NCBI GenBank assembly: GCA_015232465.1
Contig: JADFZO010000002.1
Location: 1 to 64,000, forward strand
Direction: 5' to 3'
Origin: Desulfamplus sp.
GTDB taxonomy: Bacteria; Desulfobacterota; Desulfobacteria; Desulfobacterales; Desulfobacteraceae
Length of the DNA: 64,000 nt
Below, one piece after another: positions 27,962 to 37,389 of the stretch. The notes beneath the pieces are model-generated. The model ran no database searches and was not told the origin of the DNA. It saw only the letters and a list, made by a program, of their open reading frames with translations. The translations under genes and the position numbers were made by a program. Numbering within the stretch: position 1 is the stretch's first letter; every line of letters starts with the position of its first letter.

Positions 27962-29839
27962 TTAAACTTCTGTTAAAAAATTTTTAAAACGATCAATCTG
28001 CTCTTTGTAGTAATCTTGTTTATCTTTAGCATTGTTTAAAGCCTCTTGTGCTGCTTTAAGAGCCTCTTTATATAGCCCATTTACAAAGCATGCCTCTGCA
28101 TAGGTATCAAGAATGTGAGATGAGATTGCAGCAACTCTATTTTCCTCTAAAGCTATCTTTTCAACATCTACTGCCATTTTGGCAAGTGATAACGCTCTTT
28201 TATAATCTTGAAATTTAGGATCAGGGCATGTGGCATGGAGCCAAGCAAGGTTGTTAAGTGCGTGGCTATTTTGTGGTTCACGCTCAATTGCTAAGTTGTA
28301 GTAGGAGATAGCCCTATCAAATCGCCCTTTATCGTAATAGTAATCTGCTGCTAAAATCAATGTATCAATATTGTGTGGATAGCTTTTAAGCTGCTGAGTT
28401 AAAAATTTTTCAGCAAGAAGCCCATTTATTGTATCTTTTCCATCACCAAAATTAAAATAGTAGCCAACACAGCCCACCATAAAAAGTGCAACCAGATAAA
28501 TCTGAACCATTGATTTTACACGTCTATTGTGCTTTTCTATAAATTCAGGCTTAATTTGACATAAATTTAAAAAATCAACCCGCTCTTTTATGCTGTAATG
28601 GTGCCAGTTTGGCTTATCCCAAGTTTGGCGATTTGTACCTGCAATTTTGTAAAATGTTCGTATAAGTGCAGAGGCATCAAGAAGATAACTATAGACATGA
28701 ATATCAGCTTGACGCTCAAAATTTCTCATAAAAAATCCAAATACATATCTAAAATAGATCAAAAAGATCACAATCAACATAAGACTTAGCATAAGTGTAA
28801 TGCCACTCTCATGGCTAATACCAACAAATGAGATCAATTTACCCACTGGCTCTGAGTAATATGCAAGGATAATCAGATCAAAAAATGAGTATAAAGTTGC
28901 AATGTATCCTGCAAAAAAAAGAAGATAAAAGTGGATATGATGCTTCTGTATATGCCCTATCTCATGGGCAATAACAGCATCAAGCTCGTCTGGCTCAAGT
29001 CTTTCTACCATTGCTGGGGTAACTAAAATATAGCGAAATTTTCCTAAAAGCCCCATAACTCCAGCAGTTATCATTGAGCCTCCAAATAGCTCCCATTTTA
29101 GTATGTCAGCATATTTAAGTTTTGCCCGATCACAAAGAGACTCTATTCTTGATCTTACATACCCCTCTTCAAGCGAGGTGCAGCCCCAAATTTTTTGAAT
29201 TAAAAATGGACCAAAACAGGCAACAGCAACCATAAATGTAAAAACATAAGATATTTCACCAAAAGGGGTGGCAAGAAAGCCTTTTGGCTGTTTAAATGGG
29301 ATAAGTTCAATCAGATCAGCGGTAAAAGAGAGGATAAACCATGGTAAAAGGGCGGGTAGAGAAAATGAGATGTTAGATGTAATAAATTTTCTCTTTGATG
29401 AGTAGCCTGTAAAATATCGGTTATGAATAGCCCATGCAGAGTGCCAAACAATAACAAGATAAAGAAGAAAAACAGATAAAAATATTAAAGCCTCTAAGGT
29501 GGGAAATATCTTCAAAAGTGCTATCTTTTGAAATATCAGATTTAGCCTTAAAAAATAGAGATCACAGGCAAATAGCACAAGTGCAAAAATAGAGAGCCGT
29601 GAGATGCTCTTTTCAACATGGTGATCTAAATTGGATATAGCATCAGAATTTAAAGCTCGTAGCTCTAACCGCTTAAATGTGAAGCGGCAGACCAGCCAAA
29701 AGATAAAAAATAGAGCTACTGCTATAGCCAAATTTATCCCAAAAGAGTTATCAGCAAAAGCATCTATATCTGCGACTGGAAACTGGCTTGTTGAGTATAA
29801 AATAAGTGCAACAAGAAGGTATATAAAGTTAGAAAACAT
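27962..29839 (-). CDS. M48-family membrane metalloprotease with C-terminal TPR repeats
   Basis: A 625-aa integral membrane protein. Several hydrophobic helices occupy residues 1-200 and 310-365. The zinc site is VIAHEIGHIQKHH near residue 292, with the downstream glutamate ligand in RNFERQADIHVY near 380. After another helix near 445, the last 160 residues contain TPR-like repeats (ADYYYDKGRFDRAISYYNLA, ALNNLAWLHA). It combines an HtpX/Ste24-type protease with a protein-binding tail, a layout known in deltaproteobacteria. The role is probably membrane-protein quality control; this is inference. Confidence 0.88.
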   Translation of the reverse strand: MFSNFIYLLVALILYSTSQFPVADIDAFADNSFGINLAIAVALFFIFWLVCRFTFKRLELRALNSDAISNLDHHVEKSISRLSIFALVLFACDLYFLRLNLIFQKIALLKIFPTLEALIFLSVFLLYLVIVWHSAWAIHNRYFTGYSSKRKFITSNISFSLPALLPWFILSFTADLIELIPFKQPKGFLATPFGEISYVFTFMVAVACFGPFLIQKIWGCTSLEEGYVRSRIESLCDRAKLKYADILKWELFGGSMITAGVMGLLGKFRYILVTPAMVERLEPDELDAVIAHEIGHIQKHHIHFYLLFFAGYIATLYSFFDLIILAYYSEPVGKLISFVGISHESGITLMLSLMLIVIFLIYFRYVFGFFMRNFERQADIHVYSYLLDASALIRTFYKIAGTNRQTWDKPNWHHYSIKERVDFLNLCQIKPEFIEKHNRRVKSMVQIYLVALFMVGCVGYYFNFGDGKDTINGLLAEKFLTQQLKSYPHNIDTLILAADYYYDKGRFDRAISYYNLAIEREPQNSHALNNLAWLHATCPDPKFQDYKRALSLAKMAVDVEKIALEENRVAAISSHILDTYAEACFVNGLYKEALKAAQEALNNAKDKQDYYKEQIDRFKNFLTEV

Positions 29840-29840
29840 C

Positions 29841-30434
29841 TTAAATTATACCTGTTCGTGCAAATGTTGAGAGCACAATCCACGACTTTACATCAAATTT
29901 AACATTAGGGTTTAAAAGTAGCTCTTTTGCCTCTTCAGAAGATACCATCAAGACTGTAATATCTTCAGAATCTTCACTCCACTCAACAGAGGGTTTTCCT
30001 GTGCATAAAAGATAGACCAAAGAGATAGATTCATCTGTCATGCCAGTTGATGAGTAGATAGTTGGGCTTGTTCTGATAATTTCAACAACTTGAAGACCAG
30101 TCTCCTCTTTTAGCTCTCTTGTAGCTGTCTCTTCAACTGATTCGCCTCTATCCATAAGACCTGCTGGAAATCCATACTGGTAATCTCCAATTGGAACACG
30201 AAACTCCTTTATAATCACCAGCTTTTGATGCTCTACATGAAATGGAACAATAACTACTGCATTGGGTCTGCTGCTTTGCTCTAAATCGTTATTTTTATTT
30301 TTCATAACAGCAGGAGAGTTTGATCGTGATGCAAATATCCACGATTTAAGGTTACCTATTTTGTCCATATATTTTGTGGAGAATAGATTAAGGTGGCTAA
30401 AATATGTCAATTTTTTAACTTCTAAAATTTTCAT
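29841..30434 (-). CDS. NUDIX hydrolase (ADP-ribose pyrophosphatase-like)
   Basis: A 197-aa protein with a full Nudix box: GLMDRGESVEETATRELKEE, followed by TGL (residues about 92-115), preceded by VIIKEFRVPIGDYQYGFPAG, as in ADP-ribose/NDP-sugar pyrophosphatases. It lies between the M48 protease gene and nadB, which starts 18 bp beyond it on the same strand; NAD-related ADP-ribose clean-up is an attractive but unproven role. The N-terminal 30 residues are an extension ahead of the fold. Confidence 0.88.
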   Translation of the reverse strand: MKILEVKKLTYFSHLNLFSTKYMDKIGNLKSWIFASRSNSPAVMKNKNNDLEQSSRPNAVVIVPFHVEHQKLVIIKEFRVPIGDYQYGFPAGLMDRGESVEETATRELKEETGLQVVEIIRTSPTIYSSTGMTDESISLVYLLCTGKPSVEWSEDSEDITVLMVSSEEAKELLLNPNVKFDVKSWIVLSTFARTGII

Positions 30435-30452
30435 ACTCTTTTTTTATTCTCC

Positions 30453-32018
30453 TTATGACTCCACATAGTGGCAGCCAATAGATTTTTTATGACGCATAGC
30501 TGCATTAACAATAATTGAAGCATTGACCACTCCGTTTCTAAGCTCAATAATCTGGCGATTGAGTTTTGCACTTTTGTAGAACTTAAAAATTCTGTGGGTA
30601 TGGTAGTTTAAATCTGCATTAGCTCGCTCTAACCCCTTTTTATTACGAACAATTCCAGCATAGTTCCACATGGTAAGTTTGATCAATTTCCAATCTTGAT
30701 GAAACAGCAGTGGATCAAACTCTTCTAAATATTCAGGTGGCTCCCAATCTGGAATATTGTCAAACCGTTTTTGTTTAATCTCACTGAAGTTTAAGGCAAT
30801 ATGATCAGCCGCCTGTTTTGCCCACATAAGCCCCTCAAGCAAAGAGGTAGAGGCTAAACGATTTGCACCATGAAGACCCGTGCAGCTTGTCTCTCCTATT
30901 GCGTAAAGATTTTCAAGAGTTGATTTGCCAAAAAGATCAACCTTAATTCCTCCGCAAAAGTAGTGGGCTGCTGGAACAACAGGAATTGGCTCTTTTGTTA
31001 TGTCAATCCCACCTTTTAGGCATGTGCTATAAACTTTAGAAAATCTCTCTGGAATTGGACGCTCCCCTTTGTAGTGAGATGCAATATCAAGCATCATAAA
31101 CTCCATGCCACTTTTGCCCATCTCCTCATAAATACCGCGAGCAACAACATCACGAGGAGCAAGATCGCCAAGCTCTGAGTATGAGTGCATAAAGTGCTTG
31201 CCATTGTGGTTGATAAGTCTTGCACCTTCGCCTCTGAGTGATTCTGATATAAGAAATCTTTTAATATCACGATGAAAAAGAGAGGTTGGGTGAAATTGAA
31301 CAAATTGACCATTTATAATAGATGCTCCAGCCCTATAAGCCATACTCATACCATCGCCAGTTGCAGAGGCTGGATTTGTTGTGTGCTGATAAAGCTCTCC
31401 AAGTCCCCCAGTAGCCAATATTACACGATGTGCGAAAAATGTCTCAACATGCCTCTGTTGATTGTTAAGAGCATAAAGCCCCATAACTTCGCATGGGCGA
31501 TATAGCTCTTGTGTGTCTCTTGATCTGTGGTTGTTGGTTATAAGGTCAATTGTTGTAAAACCCTTTAAAATAGGGAGATTTATCTTTTGAGCATAATCAA
31601 TAAGAGCCATCTGTATTGTATCGCCTGTGTGATCTGAGTAGTGCAAAATTCTCCGTTTAGAGTGGGCAGCCTCTTCAGTGTAATCTAATGTACCAGCCAA
31701 TGTTCTGGTAAAACTGATACCGATTTTATTGATAAGAAAATCAAATACAAGTTCAGGACCCTTATTTGCAAGTAGCTTTACAGCCTCAACGCTGTTATAA
31801 CCACAGCCTGCTCTTAAAATATCAGCCTCAAGCAGATCAGCAGAATCTGTCTCTTCCCATGCAATAATACCGCCTTGAGCATAGTTTGTCGCTGTCTTAT
31901 CAGCAGAATCCTCTTTAGTGAGCACAACAGCATTTAGACCATGCTCTTTTAACATAATTGCAGCAGATAGCCCCGCAATCCCTGTTCCAACCACAACTAC
32001 ATCGTAAAAATGTCTCAT
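30453..32018 (-). CDS. nadB: L-aspartate oxidase
   Basis: A 521-aa FAD protein of the succinate dehydrogenase/fumarate reductase family. The dinucleotide site VVVGTGIAGLSAAIMLKEHG is at residue 8, TNYAQGGIIAW near 44, RVILATGGLGELYQHTTNPA near 200, QFHPTSLFH near 245, ESLRGEGARLINHNGKHFM near 265, and the AAHYFCGGIKVDLFGKST segment near 350. It oxidises aspartate to iminoaspartate, the first step of NAD synthesis; in anaerobes fumarate or quinones can serve as acceptors. It follows nadA by 9 bp, so the two are an operon. Confidence 0.95.
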   Translation of the reverse strand: MRHFYDVVVVGTGIAGLSAAIMLKEHGLNAVVLTKEDSADKTATNYAQGGIIAWEETDSADLLEADILRAGCGYNSVEAVKLLANKGPELVFDFLINKIGISFTRTLAGTLDYTEEAAHSKRRILHYSDHTGDTIQMALIDYAQKINLPILKGFTTIDLITNNHRSRDTQELYRPCEVMGLYALNNQQRHVETFFAHRVILATGGLGELYQHTTNPASATGDGMSMAYRAGASIINGQFVQFHPTSLFHRDIKRFLISESLRGEGARLINHNGKHFMHSYSELGDLAPRDVVARGIYEEMGKSGMEFMMLDIASHYKGERPIPERFSKVYSTCLKGGIDITKEPIPVVPAAHYFCGGIKVDLFGKSTLENLYAIGETSCTGLHGANRLASTSLLEGLMWAKQAADHIALNFSEIKQKRFDNIPDWEPPEYLEEFDPLLFHQDWKLIKLTMWNYAGIVRNKKGLERANADLNYHTHRIFKFYKSAKLNRQIIELRNGVVNASIIVNAAMRHKKSIGCHYVES

Positions 32019-32027
32019 ATTTTGACC

Positions 32028-33086
32028 CTATTTTCCTGACTCCACAATATCAATCATCAACTGCAACGCCCTTTTGGCATCTTTTTTATACTTTTCTGCT
32101 ACTGTAATATGCTCTTTTGATGAGTTGTTAAGAATTGATGTTAATGTCTGACCAAGTTTTTCAAGTGTAATCTTGCTCATATTATGACAAATTGATCGTT
32201 TAAGAGGCACAACTTTTTTATCTTTAAATTCACTATCCATTCGCTCCACAAATCTTAATTCTGTTCCAACTGCCCACACGCTACCAGATTTACCATTTTT
32301 TATGGTTTTATATATCATTGATGTAGAGCCTGAATAGTCAGAGCCATTTACAACATCTTCGCTACATTCAGGGTGAACAATTACATTAATCTTATCTTTA
32401 AACTCGCTGCTGCTATATTGTTGGCGAAATGCCTTAATATCCTCGACCGTAAATACCTTGTGAACATGGCAAAAGCCGTCCCACACAAACATCTTGGCTC
32501 TTTTAACATTTGCATAATCAAACGATAAATCTTGATTTATGGTAACTATCTCATCTTGATTTAATTTAAGCTGATTGGCTGTATTTATTCCTAAATTGTA
32601 ATCAGGGGCAAAAAAGACCGATTTATCTTGATCCAAAAAGTGCTTTACAATCTTTGCAGCATTTGAGCTTGTACAGACAGTTCCATTTTTAGATCCGCAA
32701 AAAGCCTTCATATCAGCGTAAGAGTTCATATAGACTATTGGAATGATCTCTTTGTCGCAAATATTTGATAGAGCTGAGTATATCTCTTTAGCTTGATTTG
32801 CATCAATCATCTCAGCCATTGGGCAACCTGCTGTTCTATCTGGAATCAAGACCTTTTGATGAGGCTTTGCAAGCAGAGCTGCCCCTTCAGCCATAAACAT
32901 AACACCGCAAAAGATTATATATTCAGACTCAGTTGCAGCACAGTCAACCGCAAGTTTGTATGAATCTCCAAGAAAATCTGCCATCTTTACAATCTCGTCC
33001 ATCTCGTAGTGGTGAGCTGGAATAACAACTGATTTTCCAAGAGCCTCTCTTATTTGCATCACATTTTGAAATAGATTATCTGCCAT
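32028..33086 (-). CDS. nadA: Quinolinate synthase
   Basis: A 352-aa NadA. I start at the ATG at 33086 (MADNLFQ), preceded by GGAAAG; a TTG at 33098 is weaker. The three cysteine ligands of the [4Fe-4S] cluster lie in FCGVMFMAEGA near residue 80, NGTVCTSSNAAKIV near 165 and VHPECSEDVV near 260. Other marks are PAHHYEMDEIV, ADFLGDSYKL, IVYMNSYADMKAF and GTELRFVERM. It condenses iminoaspartate with dihydroxyacetone phosphate to quinolinate. It belongs to an operon with nadB. Confidence 0.95.
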   Translation of the reverse strand: MADNLFQNVMQIREALGKSVVIPAHHYEMDEIVKMADFLGDSYKLAVDCAATESEYIIFCGVMFMAEGAALLAKPHQKVLIPDRTAGCPMAEMIDANQAKEIYSALSNICDKEIIPIVYMNSYADMKAFCGSKNGTVCTSSNAAKIVKHFLDQDKSVFFAPDYNLGINTANQLKLNQDEIVTINQDLSFDYANVKRAKMFVWDGFCHVHKVFTVEDIKAFRQQYSSSEFKDKINVIVHPECSEDVVNGSDYSGSTSMIYKTIKNGKSGSVWAVGTELRFVERMDSEFKDKKVVPLKRSICHNMSKITLEKLGQTLTSILNNSSKEHITVAEKYKKDAKRALQLMIDIVESGK

Positions 33087-33229
33087 TTTACTTTCCAATT
33101 TTTATCTTTTTTATATATTTAAAGAGTTTGTCGCCAATCAAACCTTAGAAGAGTCATCAATAAATTTTTAGTGAAGAGTTTTTAACTTATATTAATTATA
33201 AAATCAACAATCCCATTTTTTAACCATCT

Positions 33230-36200
33230 CTATATCATGTTATCAATCTCTTGAGATATTTTATCTAAACGGGCAGCAGAGATTTTTATCGCTGTTTTTA
33301 GCTCTTGAGCAAACAGAGATACCTTATACTCTTGAATCATAAAAAAGAGGTTATCAACTGCCTCAATCAGCTCTTTTGATAACTCAAACGATGATGAGCC
33401 ATCTTCTGACAATTTTTTTTGCACATTTTGAAGTTTATCAACATACTTTGAAACCTCTGCCCAACGCTTTTGGTCCCTAAGCATATCCACAACTGCCCGC
33501 TCTGCCCTAATTTTTAAGGATAGGATATACCGTTTAAGCTCTTTTAATCTGTTGTATTGATACAGATCAAGAAAATTAGGTGGAACAAGCTCTTTAAGCT
33601 CTAACTCTAAATTTTCAATAAGAGCGTACAAATTTGACCTATTCATATTTTTTAGCGCAATGTTTTGCAACGCTGCCATTGCTACTTGATACTCGTGACA
33701 AATCTCTATAACCTTTGAGATGAACTCCTGACCAGTTTGGTATAGCTTGGGTAAATTTTGGGCAGCATGAGCCTCAAAATCCTCTTTTGTTCTTATGTTG
33801 CACCAAAAAAGATGCCTTGTTATTGAGCGGTATAATGCCTGATTTAACCTATCAAACCCTCCAAAAAATTGGGAGTAAGATTTAAGCCTTGTTGCCCCTT
33901 TTATATCTTTTTTTAATGCCTCCATATCATTTGGGTAACATATTATAAATAGATTTCTTATCCCCTCTTTGTGAGCCTCCTCTGCTTCATCTGCTCTTCT
34001 AAACAGGCGAAGTGCAACTTTTGGATTTTGATTTATGTTTAAACTATCCAAATTTTCAGCAACCAATGCCAAAAAAAGTTCAAACACGACCCTATTTATA
34101 CCATCTTTAGACTCTAACTTGATTGAGTGTGAAAGAGATTTTAGATTCAATCTATCTAAAAAATCCCATGATATTACATTATCTATCTCCCACCTACTTT
34201 TTGCACTCTTCAAACCATCACTTGATTGAAAATCATAGCCAGACTCCTCAACGTATGGCTTAAGAGCATCTAAATCTCTTGAAGCTGCGATCTCTTTATC
34301 CTCATCATCTCTTAAGGATATTCTCATTTTAAGGTGAGGCTCAATCCCCTCATCTGACCAGACAGATGCGGGGATATTGGCGTTAAACCTTTGTTTTACA
34401 AACCTGCTAAGTTCATAAAATAGGGGGCGACCTCTATTTTGAATCTCAGTTGCAATAATATCAGCCTTTTGAGATGCTGGAAGAAGTTTTATCCTGTGAG
34501 ATTTTGGAAGATTTTTTATAAGTGCCAATATCTTTTCACGAAAAAGACCTGGCACCAACCAATCTATTGAAGAGTTATCAAACTGACGCTCAATAAAACG
34601 AGCTGCAGTTATAGCTGGCAACTTTAGAGTTACACCGTCAGTTTCTGCACCCGGTTTAAAATCATACTCTAAATTAGCCCCCAAATCCCCTATTTTTATT
34701 GTGTCTGGAAATCCTGCTAAATGCTCCTCATCAACCGCTTTTTGGCGCAAATCCTCTAAACTCATTCGCAAAAACGAGTCATCTTTTTTATCTTTAATAT
34801 ATTTTGCAAATGTCTTGATGTTGTAAAAATCACGCTCAAGGCGGCTCTGATAAAATAGATAGATATCCTCTTCTGTTACAAGAATATCGCGTTTACGCAT
34901 CTTTTCTTCAACCTCTTGAAGCTCTTCAATCAGCTTTTGGTTGTGCATCATAAATCCAAATTTTCTATCAATTTCGCCTAAAACAAGAGCATGGCGGATA
35001 AATATCTCACCAGCCTCAACAGGATTTATCTTTCCATAAGCAACTGATCTTTCAGACACAATTATAAGTCCAAATAGTGAAACCTGCTCTTTTGCAACAA
35101 CCTCGCCCCTTTTTTTCTCCCAATGGGGCGATGACCAACTATATGTGCAAAGCCCTGATCCAAGCTCCTCAAGCCAATCAACATCAATAGTTGCTGCTAC
35201 TCGAGCAAATAGTTGAGATGTCTCAACATATTCAGCAGCAACAATCCAGTTTCCAGCCTTATTAAATATTGAAGAGCCGGGAAATATCATCGCTTTTTGA
35301 CCCTTTGCAGCTTGATAGAGATTCTTCTCCTTTTTGTGAGCAATGCTACTTAGGTATCCACAGAGGATAGATTTATGAAGTGATGCGTAAAATTCTCCTC
35401 CAGAGGTATGCTCGCTCTTTTTATTGGCTATAACTCCATGCTCATTTAAAACCAGTATAATTTGGCGATAAATATCGCTCCACTCTCGCATCCGTCTAAA
35501 TGAGAGGTAGTTATCCTTGCAAAACTTTCTTACACTGCTGCGACTCTTTAAATCGCTCTTGTCTCCATAACAGCTACTCCAAATATTTAACAAAGTTATA
35601 AAATCAGAGGCTGGGTCTTTAAAAGCTGCATGTTTTTGATCTGCCTGCTGCATTTTATCTTGGGGTCTCTGTCTTGGATCAGAGATTGAGAGTGCAGAGG
35701 CTATAATTGCAGCCTCTTGAAGGCAGCCTCTTGCGTGAGCCTCAATTAAAATTCGCGATAGCTTTGGATCAACAGGGATTTGAGCCATGATTTTGCCCTT
35801 TTGAGTTAGCTGATAACCCTTTGTTTTGCCCTTTTCTATTGCCCCAATCTCAATAAGTGTATCAAAGCCATCTTTAATTGATTTTGGAGATGGCATATCA
35901 ATAAATGGAAATGATGAGACATCGCCAAGATTTAAGGAGATCATTCTTAAAATAACCTCAGCAAGGTTGCTTCTTAAAATCTCTGGAGATGTAAACATTG
36001 CCCTTGAGTTGTAGTTTTGCTCATCATAGAGCCTGATACAGATTCCATTTTCAACACGTCCACACCGCCCTTTTCGTTGATCTGCACTGCTTCTTGATAT
36101 TGGAGTTACTGGAAGAGCTGTTGTTCTGGTTCTTGGCGAGTAGTGAGGAACTCTTGCAAGACCTGTATCAACCACATACTTAATACCGGGAATGGTAAGC

Positions 36201-37189
36201 GAAGTTTCAGCCACATTGGTTGATACAATAATTTTTCTTCCCACCCCTCTATGAAATATCTTTGACTGCTCTAAAGCTGATAGCCTTGCATATAGAGGCA
36301 AAACAGTTACACCAACCCAATTTCTACCCCTTAATAGCTCAATTGTCTCTGTAATATCTTGCTCAGTTGGCATAAAGATTAAAATATCGCCCTGCCGCGA
36401 CTCTCTGTTTATCATCTCAACTGCCTCAACAGCAGCCTCAACATAGCTCTGGTCATCTTGATCGTCTTGAGCCTGTTGATAGTGTTGATTGCCTTGAGCC
36501 TGTTGAGCTTGATAAAAATCAAACTCACCTAAAATCGAATCTTTTTCTGTTTGATCAAATCTTTGTTGAGTCAGATAACGCACCTCAACAGGATACATTC
36601 TACCTGAAACCTCAATTATTGGTGCGTTATTAAATGCCTTTGAGAACTTTTCTGTATCAATGGTGGCTGATGTGATTATAACTTTTAGATCATTTCTCTT
36701 TTTTATCAAGCCCCTTAAAATTCCAAGTGTAAAGTCTATGTTTAGGCTTCTTTCGTGTGCCTCATCAACAATTATGGTGTCATATTCATTTAAAAATGGA
36801 TCACGCTGTGCTTCAGCAAGCAAAATGCCGTCAGTCATAACTTTGATTATTGTATCTGATGCTGATGTATCATCAAATCTTATCTTATACCCAACAAAAT
36901 TTTCAAAATTTTGCCCAAGCTCTTCAGCTATCCTTGCAGCTACATTTATTGCAGCAATTCTTCGAGGCTGTGTGCACCCTATCTTTTTTTTAACTCCTCT
37001 GCCTGTTGCAATGCAAAATTTTGGAATTTGAGTTGTCTTTCCAGAGCCAGTTTCGCCAGCAATAATAACAACTCGGTTTTTTTTAATAGCCTCAATTATC
37101 TCATCTTTTTTATCAGTAATTGGAAGCTCTTTGATGTAGTTGATTGTTGGAATTTTTATCTGCTTGCGTGATCTGTTAATTTTATTCAT
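33230..37189 (-). CDS. hrpA: ATP-dependent RNA helicase HrpA
   Basis: A 1319-aa DEAH-box helicase of the usual HrpA length. Walker A is GETGSGKTTQIPKF near residue 45; the Walker B DEAH box is VDEAHERSLN near 141; SAT motif TSATIDTEKFS near 195; and motif VI QRKGRCGRVENGICIR near 370. The C-terminal half carries the HrpA-specific domains (OB-fold and DUF3418-like). It acts on RNA in the cytosol, in stalled-ribosome or mRNA processing roles known from enterobacteria. A Gln/Asp-rich loop (QAQQAQGNQHYQQAQDDQDD, residues 230-250) interrupts the linker between RecA domains, an unusual insertion. Confidence 0.94.
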   Translation of the reverse strand: MNKINRSRKQIKIPTINYIKELPITDKKDEIIEAIKKNRVVIIAGETGSGKTTQIPKFCIATGRGVKKKIGCTQPRRIAAINVAARIAEELGQNFENFVGYKIRFDDTSASDTIIKVMTDGILLAEAQRDPFLNEYDTIIVDEAHERSLNIDFTLGILRGLIKKRNDLKVIITSATIDTEKFSKAFNNAPIIEVSGRMYPVEVRYLTQQRFDQTEKDSILGEFDFYQAQQAQGNQHYQQAQDDQDDQSYVEAAVEAVEMINRESRQGDILIFMPTEQDITETIELLRGRNWVGVTVLPLYARLSALEQSKIFHRGVGRKIIVSTNVAETSLTIPGIKYVVDTGLARVPHYSPRTRTTALPVTPISRSSADQRKGRCGRVENGICIRLYDEQNYNSRAMFTSPEILRSNLAEVILRMISLNLGDVSSFPFIDMPSPKSIKDGFDTLIEIGAIEKGKTKGYQLTQKGKIMAQIPVDPKLSRILIEAHARGCLQEAAIIASALSISDPRQRPQDKMQQADQKHAAFKDPASDFITLLNIWSSCYGDKSDLKSRSSVRKFCKDNYLSFRRMREWSDIYRQIILVLNEHGVIANKKSEHTSGGEFYASLHKSILCGYLSSIAHKKEKNLYQAAKGQKAMIFPGSSIFNKAGNWIVAAEYVETSQLFARVAATIDVDWLEELGSGLCTYSWSSPHWEKKRGEVVAKEQVSLFGLIIVSERSVAYGKINPVEAGEIFIRHALVLGEIDRKFGFMMHNQKLIEELQEVEEKMRKRDILVTEEDIYLFYQSRLERDFYNIKTFAKYIKDKKDDSFLRMSLEDLRQKAVDEEHLAGFPDTIKIGDLGANLEYDFKPGAETDGVTLKLPAITAARFIERQFDNSSIDWLVPGLFREKILALIKNLPKSHRIKLLPASQKADIIATEIQNRGRPLFYELSRFVKQRFNANIPASVWSDEGIEPHLKMRISLRDDEDKEIAASRDLDALKPYVEESGYDFQSSDGLKSAKSRWEIDNVISWDFLDRLNLKSLSHSIKLESKDGINRVVFELFLALVAENLDSLNINQNPKVALRLFRRADEAEEAHKEGIRNLFIICYPNDMEALKKDIKGATRLKSYSQFFGGFDRLNQALYRSITRHLFWCNIRTKEDFEAHAAQNLPKLYQTGQEFISKVIEICHEYQVAMAALQNIALKNMNRSNLYALIENLELELKELVPPNFLDLYQYNRLKELKRYILSLKIRAERAVVDMLRDQKRWAEVSKYVDKLQNVQKKLSEDGSSSFELSKELIEAVDNLFFMIQEYKVSLFAQELKTAIKISAARLDKISQEIDNMI

Positions 37190-37261
37190 CTGGTTACTCT
37201 ATTTTGTTAAAATTGGTTGACATGCGATTGATAATAAGAGAAAAATACAAAACTTTAAATA

Positions 37262-37296
37262 ATGCGTCATAAAAAATTTATGATATGCGTCATAAA
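37262..37296. repeat. Tandem 12-bp direct repeats upstream of the selenoprotein gene
   Basis: ATGCGTCATAAA occurs at 37262-37273 and again at 37285-37296, 23 bp apart (about two helical turns). Between them TCATAAA and TTTATGA form an inverted repeat. The layout resembles a pair of regulator-binding sites roughly 90-130 bp ahead of the selenoprotein start. Confidence 0.5.
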
Positions 37297-37389
37297 GCAT
37301 TTTTAAACTGTAGCCTTACATTGATTTTACATACTATGCCCAATATGTAAACGACTATGATTTTAATATAAATGGAGGAATTTTAAAGC

